A stretch of DNA of 64,000 bases from Desulfosporosinus sp. HMP52 (GTDB lineage Bacteria > Bacillota > Desulfitobacteriia > Desulfitobacteriales > Desulfitobacteriaceae): positions 1-64,000 of the forward strand of contig NZ_JMGA01000019.1 in assembly GCF_000765145.1 (NCBI RefSeq). The letters run 5' to 3'. The notes under the pieces are model-generated. The model worked only from the letters and a program-made list of their open reading frames with translations, ran no database searches and was not told the origin of the DNA. How positions within the stretch are numbered: position 1 is the first letter of the stretch; each line of letters starts with the position of its first letter. The position numbers and the translations under genes are program-made. This document shows, one piece after another, positions 18,306-26,958 of this stretch.

Positions 18306-18471
18306 CTTCGACAACTCCCTTTTTGCAATATTCACAGCAAAATTGATTGAGTATCAACAATAATTGGTATATATTATAGTCTAATGTCATACAAGAGAGT
18401 TTGTTTTGAAAATATTTAATTAACTGATTTTATTTATTCGTTAAGATAAACATAAAATCCTGCCACGTTGG

Positions 18472-18500
18472 AATATTTGAGTCAATATGACTTAAATATT
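18472..18500. promoter_or_regulatory. Extended palindrome with a TTGAGTCAA box
   Basis: AATATTTGAGTCA and TGACTTAAATATT face each other around ATA with one mismatch. It contains one exact TTGAGTCAA (18477-18485). It lies about 175 bases upstream of the sigma54 promoter at 18651, a typical enhancer distance, and between the divergent activator and mtgB genes. Probable activator binding site (inference). Confidence 0.55.
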
Positions 18501-18632
18501 CTGCCATTTTATAACGAGGGTAAGGTGAACAAATAGAAAGGGAAGAAAAACCCGCCTGATTAATGATTTCGGCGATGATAGTTAGATAAAACAAGCATTG
18601 ACTTACAAGGTTTTACCATTGTAGAGAACAAG

Positions 18633-18641
18633 TTGACTCAA
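18633..18641. promoter_or_regulatory. TTGACTCAA box next to the mtgB sigma54 promoter
   Basis: Exact copy of the box, ten bases upstream of the -24 element at 18652. So close a site could be repressive or modulate the polymerase rather than act as an enhancer. Confidence 0.45.
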
Positions 18642-18650
18642 TACTTAGAA

Positions 18651-18666
18651 CGGCATGAAAATTGCA
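18651..18666 (+). promoter_or_regulatory. Sigma54 (-24/-12) promoter for the mtgB operon
   Basis: CGGCATGAAAATTGCA has GG-N10-GC spacing and matches GGCAYRNNNNTTGCW. It lies about 320 bases upstream of the mtgB start at 18984. The gap 18306-18983 holds this promoter, three TTGA(C/G)TCAA boxes and the hairpin at 18877, and no gene that I can support. Confidence 0.75.
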
Positions 18667-18876
18667 TTATATTTTGACATGTTGACTTAAACTTCAGCTA
18701 AACAAAAAAAGGAAGGCTAGACTACCTCTATCTAGCTATAAAACCGACGAGTGGTAGTAGTTTATAGGCCAGCAAGGAGATTTGGGGGGTGAAAAGCGCA
18801 TTATTAAAAAATAAGGAATTCCTGGAGTTCTGAATCACTAGGTATTGAATTAGAGATCGTTTTATTTTTAACATCA

Positions 18877-18912
18877 AGTCAAATAGACTCTACCTAAGTC
18901 TATTTGACTCAA
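18877..18912. promoter_or_regulatory. 13-bp inverted repeat with a TTGACTCAA box in the mtgB leader
   Basis: AGTCAAATAGACT (18877-18889) and AGTCTATTTGACT (18897-18909) pair perfectly; the right arm runs into TTGACTCAA (18904-18912). It lies downstream of the sigma54 promoter, so it would be transcribed and could attenuate or bind a regulator. It closely resembles the stem of the terminator at 13515. Confidence 0.5.
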
Positions 18913-18983
18913 AGTGACTTTAAGGATTAAAGCTAATTAGCTGCCTGAAGTTTCGCGCAAGTACGATAGGAGATGGTGTAATA

Positions 18984-20408
18984 ATGGCTTTAAAATCACG
19001 GCTGGAAGTCTTAACGAAGGATGATTTAGTGAGGGTTCATGATGCCACCCTAAAGATTCTTCGGGAGACCGGAGTAGTATTTCACAATGATGAAGCTATT
19101 GAAGTCTTTAAGAAACATGGAGCAAGAGTAGAAAATAAAACAGTTTTCATTACTCGGGAATTGGTAGATCAAGCTCTGGCTACAGCTCCACGTACCTTCC
19201 GCATGAGGGCTCGTAATGATAAATACTCGGTTACCGTTGGGGAAGGTTTTTTGATACAGCCAAACGTTGGGCCGGTTTATATTCAAGACTTACAGAAGGG
19301 ACGTCGAGAGGCAACTCTTGAGGATTATGCAAATATCCAAAAACTCTGTCAAGCCAGCGATGTTGTTGATCTAGTAGGCACAATCCCGGTTGATCCCAGT
19401 GATGTTAAGAGCAGTGATAAGTATCTACTTATGATGTACGAAGCATTAAAAAACACTGAGAAACCAGTGATAGGATTCTGTGCTAATACCCAACAGGTTC
19501 GCCAACAATTGGATATGGTTGAGATGGTCTTGGGTAAACCTGGATTTTTATTGGAGAACCATTGTACAGCGGTACTAGTAAATTCATTAAGTCCATTAGC
19601 CTATGCTCCTGATACTCTCGAAACTATGATTGAATATGCAAAACGAAATCAAGTTATCCTACTTGCACCGTGCATTATGGCTGGAGTAAGTGGCCCAATA
19701 TCACTTTTAGGAACGGCAGTTTTGCAAAACACTGAAACCATAGCAGGACTGGTACTGGTTCAATTAGTGAATCCGGGGACACCGTTAGTCTATGCTACAG
19801 CATCAACTTCAGGTTATATGAAAGAAGCTACTTTTGCTGCAGGTTCTCCTGAGGCTATGTTAATAAATACTGCCAGCTTGCAAATGGGTTTAGATTACTA
19901 TCACTTACCTGTTAGAACTATGTCGGGAATCACCCATTCAAAGACAGTTGATTGTCAGGCAGGGTATGAAACCATGCAGAGCCTGCTAATGGGAATGATG
20001 AGCGGTGCCCAGATGTCAGTTCAAAGCTTGGGTGTTTTAGACGCCATTATGACCACTTCCTACGAAAAGTTTATTATTGATGAAGAATTGATCAGAAGAG
20101 TACGGCGGATTTCTCAAGGGATCGATACCTCGGATGAAGCATTAGCTGTTGATGTTATTCAAGAGATAGGACACACTGGAACCTATTTGTCGCATATAAG
20201 CACATTTGAGAATTTCAGATCATTGTGGACGCCTACTGTTTCAGATTGGGGAAATTATAGCGATTGGAAGAACGCCGGTTCAGAAGATGTTGTTATCAAG
20301 GCAAACCGAAAGTATCAACATATTCTGCAAAATGCACCTGAGACTTTACTCGATTCAGAGACGGATAAGGCTTTATTAGAGTTTATCGAGAATGCTAGAG
20401 CTCATTAA
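18984..20408 (+). CDS. mtgB: MttB-family methyltransferase without pyrrolysine (MtgB-like)
   Basis: The 474-residue protein belongs to the trimethylamine methyltransferase (MttB) family but has no in-frame TAG. Where the Pyl copy at 21249 reads GG-Pyl-VDSK, this one reads SGITHSK (about residues 313-319), with Ile at the Pyl position. Non-Pyl relatives in Desulfitobacterium (DSY3156, MtgB) transfer a methyl group from glycine betaine to a corrinoid protein, giving dimethylglycine. That function is the best guess given the BCCT transporter and adjacent corrinoid protein, but proline betaine, carnitine or other substrates are possible for this family. AGGAG precedes the ATG. Confidence 0.85.
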   Translation: MALKSRLEVLTKDDLVRVHDATLKILRETGVVFHNDEAIEVFKKHGARVENKTVFITRELVDQALATAPRTFRMRARNDKYSVTVGEGFLIQPNVGPVYIQDLQKGRREATLEDYANIQKLCQASDVVDLVGTIPVDPSDVKSSDKYLLMMYEALKNTEKPVIGFCANTQQVRQQLDMVEMVLGKPGFLLENHCTAVLVNSLSPLAYAPDTLETMIEYAKRNQVILLAPCIMAGVSGPISLLGTAVLQNTETIAGLVLVQLVNPGTPLVYATASTSGYMKEATFAAGSPEAMLINTASLQMGLDYYHLPVRTMSGITHSKTVDCQAGYETMQSLLMGMMSGAQMSVQSLGVLDAIMTTSYEKFIIDEELIRRVRRISQGIDTSDEALAVDVIQEIGHTGTYLSHISTFENFRSLWTPTVSDWGNYSDWKNAGSEDVVIKANRKYQHILQNAPETLLDSETDKALLEFIENARAH

Positions 20409-20555
20409 TTTTAATAATTTTTCTAGCTGTCCAGATTTATACCCGGCATAAAAAGACGGAATTATACAACGAAATGTAATTATAATATGATCTATTTGGG
20501 AAAGGTTACTAGTTTGTAATTTACAAAAGGTATTGCATAAAGGGAGGATTTATAA

Positions 20556-21188
20556 ATGAGCGATTTCGATCAATTAGCCGATTATGTGTTTAAAGGAAAT
20601 GCTGCTGCAGTAAAAGAGCTTACCCAGAAGCTGGTAAATGCCGGTGGCGATCCACTGGAAATCATCTCCAAGGGTCTACTAATTGGTATGGATATTGTAA
20701 CTCCAAAATTTAAAGCCGGAGAGATGTATGTTCCTGAGGTAATGATGGCGGCAAGGGCTTTATCAGAGGGGATGAATATTGTTAAGCCGTTGCTTACCGG
20801 AGAAGACATTGCAGTTAGTAAAACAATCATTATTGGAACAGTTGCCGGAGATCTACATGATATCGGTAAGAATTTAGTTGTCATGATTATGGAAAGCGGC
20901 GGTTTTAATGTAGTTGATTTAGGTGTCGATGTATCTCCGGAAAAATTTGTAGCAGCTATTAAAGAGCATAATGCAAAAATCGTTGGTTTATCTGCTCTCT
21001 TGACCACAACAATGCTAAATATGAAAGTCACAATTGACCATATCGCCAAAGAAGGATTACGAGATCAAGTTAAGATTCTTGTGGGAGGGGCTCCGGTTTC
21101 TCAAAGCTTTGCAGATGAAGTCGGGGCAGATGGTTATTGTGCAGACGCTATGGCTGCTAAAGAGATGGCTACTGCATTCTTAAACTAG
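20556..21188 (+). CDS. mttC: Corrinoid (B12-binding) methyl carrier protein
   Basis: A 210-residue MttC/MtgC-type corrinoid protein: an N-terminal helical cap (about 1-85) and a B12-binding Rossmann domain (about 88-208). The cobalt-ligand motif DxHxxG is Asp99-Leu-His101-Asp-Ile-Gly104. It accepts methyl groups from the MtgB/MttB proteins and hands them to a methylcorrinoid:tetrahydrofolate methyltransferase, not present in this window. GGGAGG lies ahead of the ATG. It is flanked by both methyltransferases, so one carrier may serve two substrates. The symbol is by family; mtgC would be equally apt. Confidence 0.9.
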   Translation: MSDFDQLADYVFKGNAAAVKELTQKLVNAGGDPLEIISKGLLIGMDIVTPKFKAGEMYVPEVMMAARALSEGMNIVKPLLTGEDIAVSKTIIIGTVAGDLHDIGKNLVVMIMESGGFNVVDLGVDVSPEKFVAAIKEHNAKIVGLSALLTTTMLNMKVTIDHIAKEGLRDQVKILVGGAPVSQSFADEVGADGYCADAMAAKEMATAFLN

Positions 21189-21248
21189 TTTTCTGTGAAA
21201 AGATATCAGAACATATTAAATGTTGCAGAAGTTATGGAGGTGGAAGAA

Positions 21249-22721
21249 TTGAGAAGTGAAGTTCAAGCAGGAGTTTCAAAATTTGAGGGTTTCGGACTTA
21301 ATATTTTTTCTGACAATGAACTTTATGATATCCACAGTGGAACCCTTGAAGTTCTGGAAAAAACAGGGATTAAAGTCGAGTCTAAAGAAGCCTTAGAAAT
21401 TTTCGCTGCAGGAGGAGCTAGTGTAAATTTCGAAACACGAGTCGTGAAAATTCCTCCGCATATTGTAGAGGATGCTATTCGCTCAGCTCCTAATACAATT
21501 CTTTTGGCAGGTAGAAATCCTAAACATGATATTATACTGGGTGGCAAAAGAGTTCACTTTATTAATTTTGGCGAAGGAGTCTCAATCATCGACCCGTATA
21601 CCAAAGAGTATCGGAAGACTACTAAGCAGGATGTAGCTAATATTTCGCGTTTTTGTGATGCAATGAGTGAAATGGATGCGGTTTTACGTCCGGTGGCTCC
21701 TCAGGATGTACCGGCAGAGGCTGCTGTCGTTCATAATGCTGAGGTGATTTTCAATAATACTTCCAAGCATGTATTCATCGGTACTGAAGGTGGAAAAAAC
21801 TTTAAAAAGGTTCTGAAGATGGCTGCTGCCATAGTCGGGGGAGAAGAAAAGCTGCGGGAAAGGCCAATCTTCTCTTGCAATGTTTGCCCAACAAGCCCGT
21901 TACAATTAGTAGGCCATTGTACTGAAGTAATTATTGAAGGTGCCCGGGCTGGCATAGCAGTAAACGTACTATCAATGGCTATGGCTGGAGCTACCTCCCC
22001 AATTACCTTAGCAGGGAGTCTTGTAACACACAATGCTGAAGTTTTAAGTGGCATCGTCTTAAGCCAGCTAACCCGCAAGGGAGCACCGGTTATCTATGGT
22101 AGTTCAACAACAATTATGGATCTGCGTTTTGCTACGGCACCGGTTGGATCTCCGGAACTCGGAATGATCAATGCAGGTGTTGCGAAACTTGCCCAGTTTT
22201 ACTTACTGCCGAGCTGGGTAGCCGGTGGCTAGGTAGATAGCAAACTCCCGGATGCCCAGGCATCTCATGAGTTCACAATTACCGCTATGCTGACAGCGTT
22301 GGCAGGGTCCAACCTGATCTATGGCGCAGGTATGTTGGAACTCGGCATTACCTATGACTATGCACAAATGGTCATGGATAATGAGATGGCTAGGATGATT
22401 AAAAAGGCTGTTTGTGGGATAAGTGTGTCTGATGAAACTCTGGCAATAGATGTTATTAAAGAGGTAGGTACCGCTGGTAACTTTATTGGTCAAGAGCACA
22501 CCTTCAAACACATGCGTTCTCAATCTAAAAGTAATGTTATTGACCGCCGTATGAGAGACGTCTGGCTGGCTGATGGTGGTAAAGATTTTTCGGAAAGAGC
22601 TTATGATGTGGCTAGATCCATACTCGAAGACTATAAGCCGGAGCATCTGCCAGAACGTGTTCAAGCGGAATTACGCGCTATAGTAGAAGAAACTGAAAAA
22701 GAGTATGGTGTCAACCGTTAA
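21249..22721 (+). CDS. mttB: Trimethylamine methyltransferase MttB with in-frame TAG (pyrrolysine)
   Basis: The reading frame runs through a TAG at 22230-22232 and continues without a break to a stop at 22719-22721. With TAG read as pyrrolysine the product is 490 residues with Pyl at position 328, matching archaeal MttB (about 495 residues, Pyl near 334). The residues around it (GG[16 protein letters not shown]) match the family's catalytic site, and the part beyond TAG ([17 protein letters not shown]) is conserved family sequence. MttB transfers a methyl from trimethylamine to the corrinoid protein. TTG at 21249 is preferred: GGAGGTG lies about seven bases upstream, whereas the in-frame GTG at 21195 has no site. 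Conventional gene calling would split this into two truncated genes. pylT/pylS/pylBCD must be encoded elsewhere. Confidence 0.9.
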
Positions 22722-22755
22722 GTTACGACAGAAATAACTAAATATTAAGGATAGT

Positions 22756-22794
22756 AATGAGGAGAACGAGCTAACAACTTTAGTTCTTCTCATT
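22756..22794 (+). terminator. Stem-loop after mttB
   Basis: AATGAGGAGAAC (22756-22767) pairs with GTTCTTCTCATT (22783-22794) with one wobble. No U-tract follows, so read-through to the next gene is possible. Confidence 0.5.
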
Positions 22795-22994
22795 GCTAAA
22801 TAAAGATACCTAATGAGTTCCAACCCATGGTAATACTCAGGCCACCATCAATAGCGATTCTTGGATGGGGCTAGGAGTAATTCTAGCTGTTAAGCGTAGA
22901 TAGTCAGATAGTAGGCCTGAAAGTATTGAGCTCGAAATGAGTAAACCGGGAAGGTCGACAGTTTCGAAACTCTTTGAGGAGTTGTGATTTAACA

Positions 22995-25043
22995 ATGAAA
23001 AGAGAAGCACTAACCCAGAAATTATTGGTATTAGGGGTCGACGGGATGGATCCCAAAATAACCCGGAAGTTCTTGGCAGAAGGAATAATGCCAAACTTAC
23101 AAAAATTTATAGAAAAAGGTTCGGCAAGAGAAGACTTATCCCACTTAGGTGCCCTGCCAACGATTACACCTGCCTGCTGGACGACCTTGGCAACAGGCGC
23201 TTATCCTGGAACACACGGAATTACCTGCTTTTGGCGGCAGTCACCAAAGAGCTTGGACGCTGTTGTCTATAATATGGATTCTAGAAATTGTGAAGCTGAG
23301 CAGTTATGGAATGTAACGACTGAAGCCGGCCTCAAAACCTTAGTATGGCATTGGCCCGGTTCCGCCTGGCCTCCGACCAGTGACAACCCAAATTTACACG
23401 TGGTTGATGGAACACAACCGGGTTCTGTTAATATGGGTGTGGCACAACTTGATTGGGAAAAAGTTATCGCTGCTAATGAGGAAATTACAGAATTAATATA
23501 TGCTCCCAAACTTGAACGTCCTGCCGGTACCGGTTGCATGATTTCCGATCTGAGTGCTATTACTGAGGATGAAGAAGAACCAGCTACCGATATGATGGAA
23601 TTATGGTATGGTGAAGCTGCCATGACAGGCAGTGAAATCCGCGAATATATCATGGGACCAGAAAATATGGAAATGGTCATTGAATCTATTCCTCATTATG
23701 ATGTAGTCAATTCACCGCTGAAAAATGCAGAAGGATGGGCAGCTGCACCGGCCGACGCCAAAGAATTTACTATTTTAACCTCCGATGGTATTGTAAGACG
23801 ACCCACCCTGATTTTGAAGAATGCTGATGGTATTTATGACCGTATAGCAATTTATAAAAATAAGAAGGCAGAGAAGCCAATCGTAGTATTAGAACTCGGG
23901 AAAATGGTTTCCGGTATTGTAGATGACATTAATAAAGAAGGTGTATTAAAACCAGCCTGTCGTTCAATGAAACTCCTGGAACTTTCTACCGATGGTACAT
24001 CGGTGAAACTGTGGATCAGTAATGCCTTGGATATTGCCCAGGATAAATTATGGCATCCAAAAGAATTGTTAAAAGATGTCGTAGAGAATGTTGGACCGGT
24101 TCAGCCTGTCAGCTTGGTTGGGGGAGAAGATGCTTACCTGGTTGAGAAGGTTTATGAACCTGCCTGGGATTCATATAGTCAATGGCAAGCAAAGGCTTTA
24201 AATCATTTAATTAAAACCCGGGATTACCAGGTAGTGTTTACTCATTTGCATAATGTTGACTGTGCAGGTCATATGTTTTGGCACTTAGCGAAAAATCTAG
24301 AGCGCTGGAGTTATACTGACCCTGAAGTTAATCAGAACTTTATTCGGAAGTTTTACATTCAGACAGACAAATATTTAGGCGAATTCTTACATCTGTTAGA
24401 TGAAGGATGGACAATCATGATTCTAGCTGACCATGGTTTATTGGTAGGGGAAGAATTCCCACCACAAATCGGTGAATATGGCGGCATGAATGTACAGGTA
24501 ATGGAGGAACTCGGTTATACCGTAATGAAAAAGGGCGAAAACGGTAAAACTTTGAAAGAAGTAGATTGGGAAAAGACAACAGCTGTTCAGACTCGAAGTA
24601 ACTATATATATATCAACTTAAAGGGTCGTGATGCCCATGGCATTGTTGATCCGGCAGACAAATATGAGCTGGAAAGAAAAATCATGTCCGACTTGTACTC
24701 CTATAGATATAAAGGACAGCGAGTTATCGGGCTGGCAATGCGGAATAAAGACGCCGTTGTCTTAGGAACAAACGGTCCTCAGTGTGGGGATATCTTCTTT
24801 ACTGTCGATGAGGGGTTTAGCCGTTTACATGGCGATGGGTTATCCACTGTAGAGGGCGCTTTCGAGACTTCTGTTTCCCCAATTTTCCTAGCAGCAGGGA
24901 ATGGAATTAAAGAAAACTTTAAAACAGTTCGAACCATTAGACAAGTTGATATTGCACCGACTATCGCAACATTAGTAGGTGTAAGAATGCCTGCCCACTG
25001 TGAAGGGGCACCAATCTATCAGATTTTAACCGAAGAATTCTAA
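22995..25043 (+). CDS. Alkaline-phosphatase-superfamily phosphodiesterase/pyrophosphatase
   Basis: A 682-residue protein of the type I phosphodiesterase/nucleotide pyrophosphatase group. Seen: metal-ligand Asp in VLGVDGMDP (Asp17), the Thr-rich nucleophile region LPTITPACWTTL (Thr58 by alignment), TGAYPGTHGI, and late ligands in THLHNVDCAGH and ILADHGL. There is no signal peptide, so it is probably cytoplasmic. ATG 22995 follows GAGGAG at a long spacing. It lies behind mttB with only a weak stem-loop between, so it may belong to the methylamine operon, perhaps releasing a choline or betaine headgroup from a phosphodiester; that is speculation. Confidence 0.75.
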   Translation: MKREALTQKLLVLGVDGMDPKITRKFLAEGIMPNLQKFIEKGSAREDLSHLGALPTITPACWTTLATGAYPGTHGITCFWRQSPKSLDAVVYNMDSRNCEAEQLWNVTTEAGLKTLVWHWPGSAWPPTSDNPNLHVVDGTQPGSVNMGVAQLDWEKVIAANEEITELIYAPKLERPAGTGCMISDLSAITEDEEEPATDMMELWYGEAAMTGSEIREYIMGPENMEMVIESIPHYDVVNSPLKNAEGWAAAPADAKEFTILTSDGIVRRPTLILKNADGIYDRIAIYKNKKAEKPIVVLELGKMVSGIVDDINKEGVLKPACRSMKLLELSTDGTSVKLWISNALDIAQDKLWHPKELLKDVVENVGPVQPVSLVGGEDAYLVEKVYEPAWDSYSQWQAKALNHLIKTRDYQVVFTHLHNVDCAGHMFWHLAKNLERWSYTDPEVNQNFIRKFYIQTDKYLGEFLHLLDEGWTIMILADHGLLVGEEFPPQIGEYGGMNVQVMEELGYTVMKKGENGKTLKEVDWEKTTAVQTRSNYIYINLKGRDAHGIVDPADKYELERKIMSDLYSYRYKGQRVIGLAMRNKDAVVLGTNGPQCGDIFFTVDEGFSRLHGDGLSTVEGAFETSVSPIFLAAGNGIKENFKTVRTIRQVDIAPTIATLVGVRMPAHCEGAPIYQILTEEF

Positions 25044-25048
25044 TAAGG

Positions 25049-25094
25049 AAAAGGCAGGCTGATTCGCTGACTTCGTGGAATAGCCTGCCTTTTT
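25049..25094 (+). terminator. Terminator after the phosphodiesterase gene
   Basis: AAAAGGCAGGCT (25049-25060) pairs with AGCCTGCCTTTT (25082-25093) and is followed by T residues. Confidence 0.8.
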
Positions 25095-25139
25095 GATGAA
25101 ATTTTTGTCAATAGGGACTATCTTAAAGGAGTGAAAAAC

Positions 25140-25466
25140 ATGTCCTTAGAACAATTAAATGCAAATAGTTTCGAAAAAATAATCTATGATAATGAGGAAT
25201 CATGTCTCGTTATTTTCTCAAGAAAAGCTTGCCATGTTTGTAAAGAGGTCGTTCCTCTTTTGGAAGAGCTTCAACCGCAATACCGAGACAGAGTTGGTTT
25301 CTATTACGTGGATGTAGAAGAAGATAAAAACTTGTTCCAACGATTCTCTTTAAAAGGAGTTCCTCAAATTCTTTTCTTTAAGGACGGTGAATATCAAGCA
25401 AAATTGGCAGGGGCTGTTGACGAAGAGAAAGTCATAGATAAAATTGCAGAAGTTATGGAATCGTAA
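25140..25466 (+). CDS. Thioredoxin with CHVC active site
   Basis: A 108-residue thioredoxin-fold protein. The redox motif is Cys31-His-Val-Cys34, preceded by Ala rather than Trp, so it differs from the standard WCGPC. The cis-Pro loop GVPQILFFKDGE is intact. ATG 25140 follows AAAGGAG by nine bases; GTG 25131 abuts that site. It is followed by a thioredoxin reductase, its probable electron donor. Divergent thioredoxins of this sort occur with clostridial amino-acid/betaine reductases, but no grd genes are in the window. Confidence 0.88.
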   Translation: MSLEQLNANSFEKIIYDNEESCLVIFSRKACHVCKEVVPLLEELQPQYRDRVGFYYVDVEEDKNLFQRFSLKGVPQILFFKDGEYQAKLAGAVDEEKVIDKIAEVMES

Positions 25467-25502
25467 TCACAAACATTCTACAGAGAGGAGTAATATGGAA
25501 AA

Positions 25503-26720
25503 ATGGGATATGTGACCTACGATTTAATCATTATCGGCGGGGGGCCCGCAGGACTAACGGCGGCTATTTATGGGGGAAGAGCGAAGCTGAGAACTTTGGT
25601 TATTAACAAAGGGACGGTTGGCGGTTTGGTCAATACGACACGAGAAATTGTCAATTATCCGGGCTATGGCCAAATCAGTGGATCCGATCTTATGAAAGAC
25701 TTTAAAAAGCATGCTGATTCCTTTGGTGTTGAATTCTCACGAGATGAAGTTGTAAGTGTTAATTTTTCTCAAGAAGATAAAATCATCTGTACGAAGAAAG
25801 GGAAAGAATACATGGCTAAGGCGGTTATCATTGCTTGTGGCAGTGAGCCGAGACTATTAAATATTCCTGGCGAAAAGCGGCTTCAGGGTAGTGGAGTTGC
25901 GTATTGTGCAACTTGTGATGCCGAGTTTTTTGAAGGCGAAGAGGTTGTTGTCGTTGGCAGCGGGGATCAAGCCATTGAAGAAGGTATGTACATTACCAAG
26001 TTCGCTCGCAAAGTCACTGTGATTGTACTTCATGATGAAGGCGTGCTCGATTGCAATAAAGTGAGTGGGGAAAGGGCTTTCCAAAATGAAAAGATGGAGT
26101 TTGTATGGAACTCCACTATTCAAGAAGTCCTGGGCGAGGCTAATGTCGAGGGGGTTAAAATCAAGAACTTAAAAACGGGACTTTCCAGCGAACTTACTTG
26201 CCAGGGTGTTTTTTTCTTTGTTGGGATGATTCCTTCGACTCATTTTCTTAAGGAAAGTGGCATTGGGATGGACAGAAGAGGCTATATTCCTGTCAATGAC
26301 TTAATGGAAACAGATCTAGAAGGGGTCTATGCGGTGGGAGACAATCGGGTTAAATATTTAAGGCAAGTGGTTTCAGCGGCAGGTGATGGGGCAACGGCCG
26401 CAGTCGCTGCCGAGCGCTATATTGAGGAACTGAACGGGTTTCGTACCAGTGTACTGAAAAGCGATAAAAAAGTGCTCTTACTTTTCTTCAATGCCTTAAA
26501 TAATGAAAGCTTGGAGTTTAGCACGTTATTAGAAGAGGCAAATCAAGAACTATCGGAACCCTACAAGGTGTTGAAAATCGATACGGCTACAAAGAAAAGT
26601 CTGGCACAAAAGTATGATGTTGAAATCGTGCCAGCAGTTGTTGTATTGGACAGAGGGCAAGAGATCAAGCGATTGGACTATTCAATGGATAAAGAAAAAC
26701 TTAAAGCTCAATTAAGATAA
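25503..26720 (+). CDS. Thioredoxin reductase with C-terminal thioredoxin-like extension
   Basis: The 405-residue flavoprotein has FAD-binding GGGPAG (residues 12-17), the redox disulfide Cys135-Ala-Thr-Cys138 and an NADPH-binding loop VVGSGDQAIEEG (~149). From about residue 315 it carries an extra ~90-residue domain resembling a thioredoxin fold (VLLLFFNALNNES, then VEIVPAVVVLD with a cis-Pro position) but without Cys-x-x-Cys. ATG 25503 is 12 bases from GAGAGGAG, whereas an out-of-frame ATG at 25495 sits at ideal spacing and gives only MEKWDM before TGA. That suggests a start-region frameshift or a tiny upstream reading frame. Confidence 0.88.
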   Translation: MGYVTYDLIIIGGGPAGLTAAIYGGRAKLRTLVINKGTVGGLVNTTREIVNYPGYGQISGSDLMKDFKKHADSFGVEFSRDEVVSVNFSQEDKIICTKKGKEYMAKAVIIACGSEPRLLNIPGEKRLQGSGVAYCATCDAEFFEGEEVVVVGSGDQAIEEGMYITKFARKVTVIVLHDEGVLDCNKVSGERAFQNEKMEFVWNSTIQEVLGEANVEGVKIKNLKTGLSSELTCQGVFFFVGMIPSTHFLKESGIGMDRRGYIPVNDLMETDLEGVYAVGDNRVKYLRQVVSAAGDGATAAVAAERYIEELNGFRTSVLKSDKKVLLLFFNALNNESLEFSTLLEEANQELSEPYKVLKIDTATKKSLAQKYDVEIVPAVVVLDRGQEIKRLDYSMDKEKLKAQLR

Positions 26721-26758
26721 GACAAATCATTATTAGGAAATAGTAAAGAATTAAAATC

Positions 26759-26798
26759 AAAGGAACCTACCTTTGTGGGATGGGTTCCTTTAATTTTT
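26759..26798 (+). terminator. Terminator after thioredoxin reductase
   Basis: AAAGGAACC (26759-26767) pairs with GGTTCCTTT (26783-26791), followed by AATTTTT. Confidence 0.75.
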
Positions 26799-26958
26799 GC
26801 CTATTTTTTCAGTTTGGGTTAAAATGATCAGTGGCCTGAATTTTATAACCATTAGAATAGGTTTGCTGTAATGAGTTAATTATGACGCTTTATTTCTGAT
26901 ATGCGAAAAAAAAGGATATAATGAAGCTATACTTTATTTTAGACAGGATGGATTATCA

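Noticed and set aside
21195-22232. Truncated MttB ending at TAG as a pseudogene
   Set aside because: The frame continues in phase with conserved MttB sequence and TAG is at the known pyrrolysine site, so a functional Pyl gene is far more likely.
22203-22664. Long minus-strand open frame antisense to mttB
   Set aside because: It is a shadow of the conserved mttB coding frame; no ribosome site and no recognisable protein.
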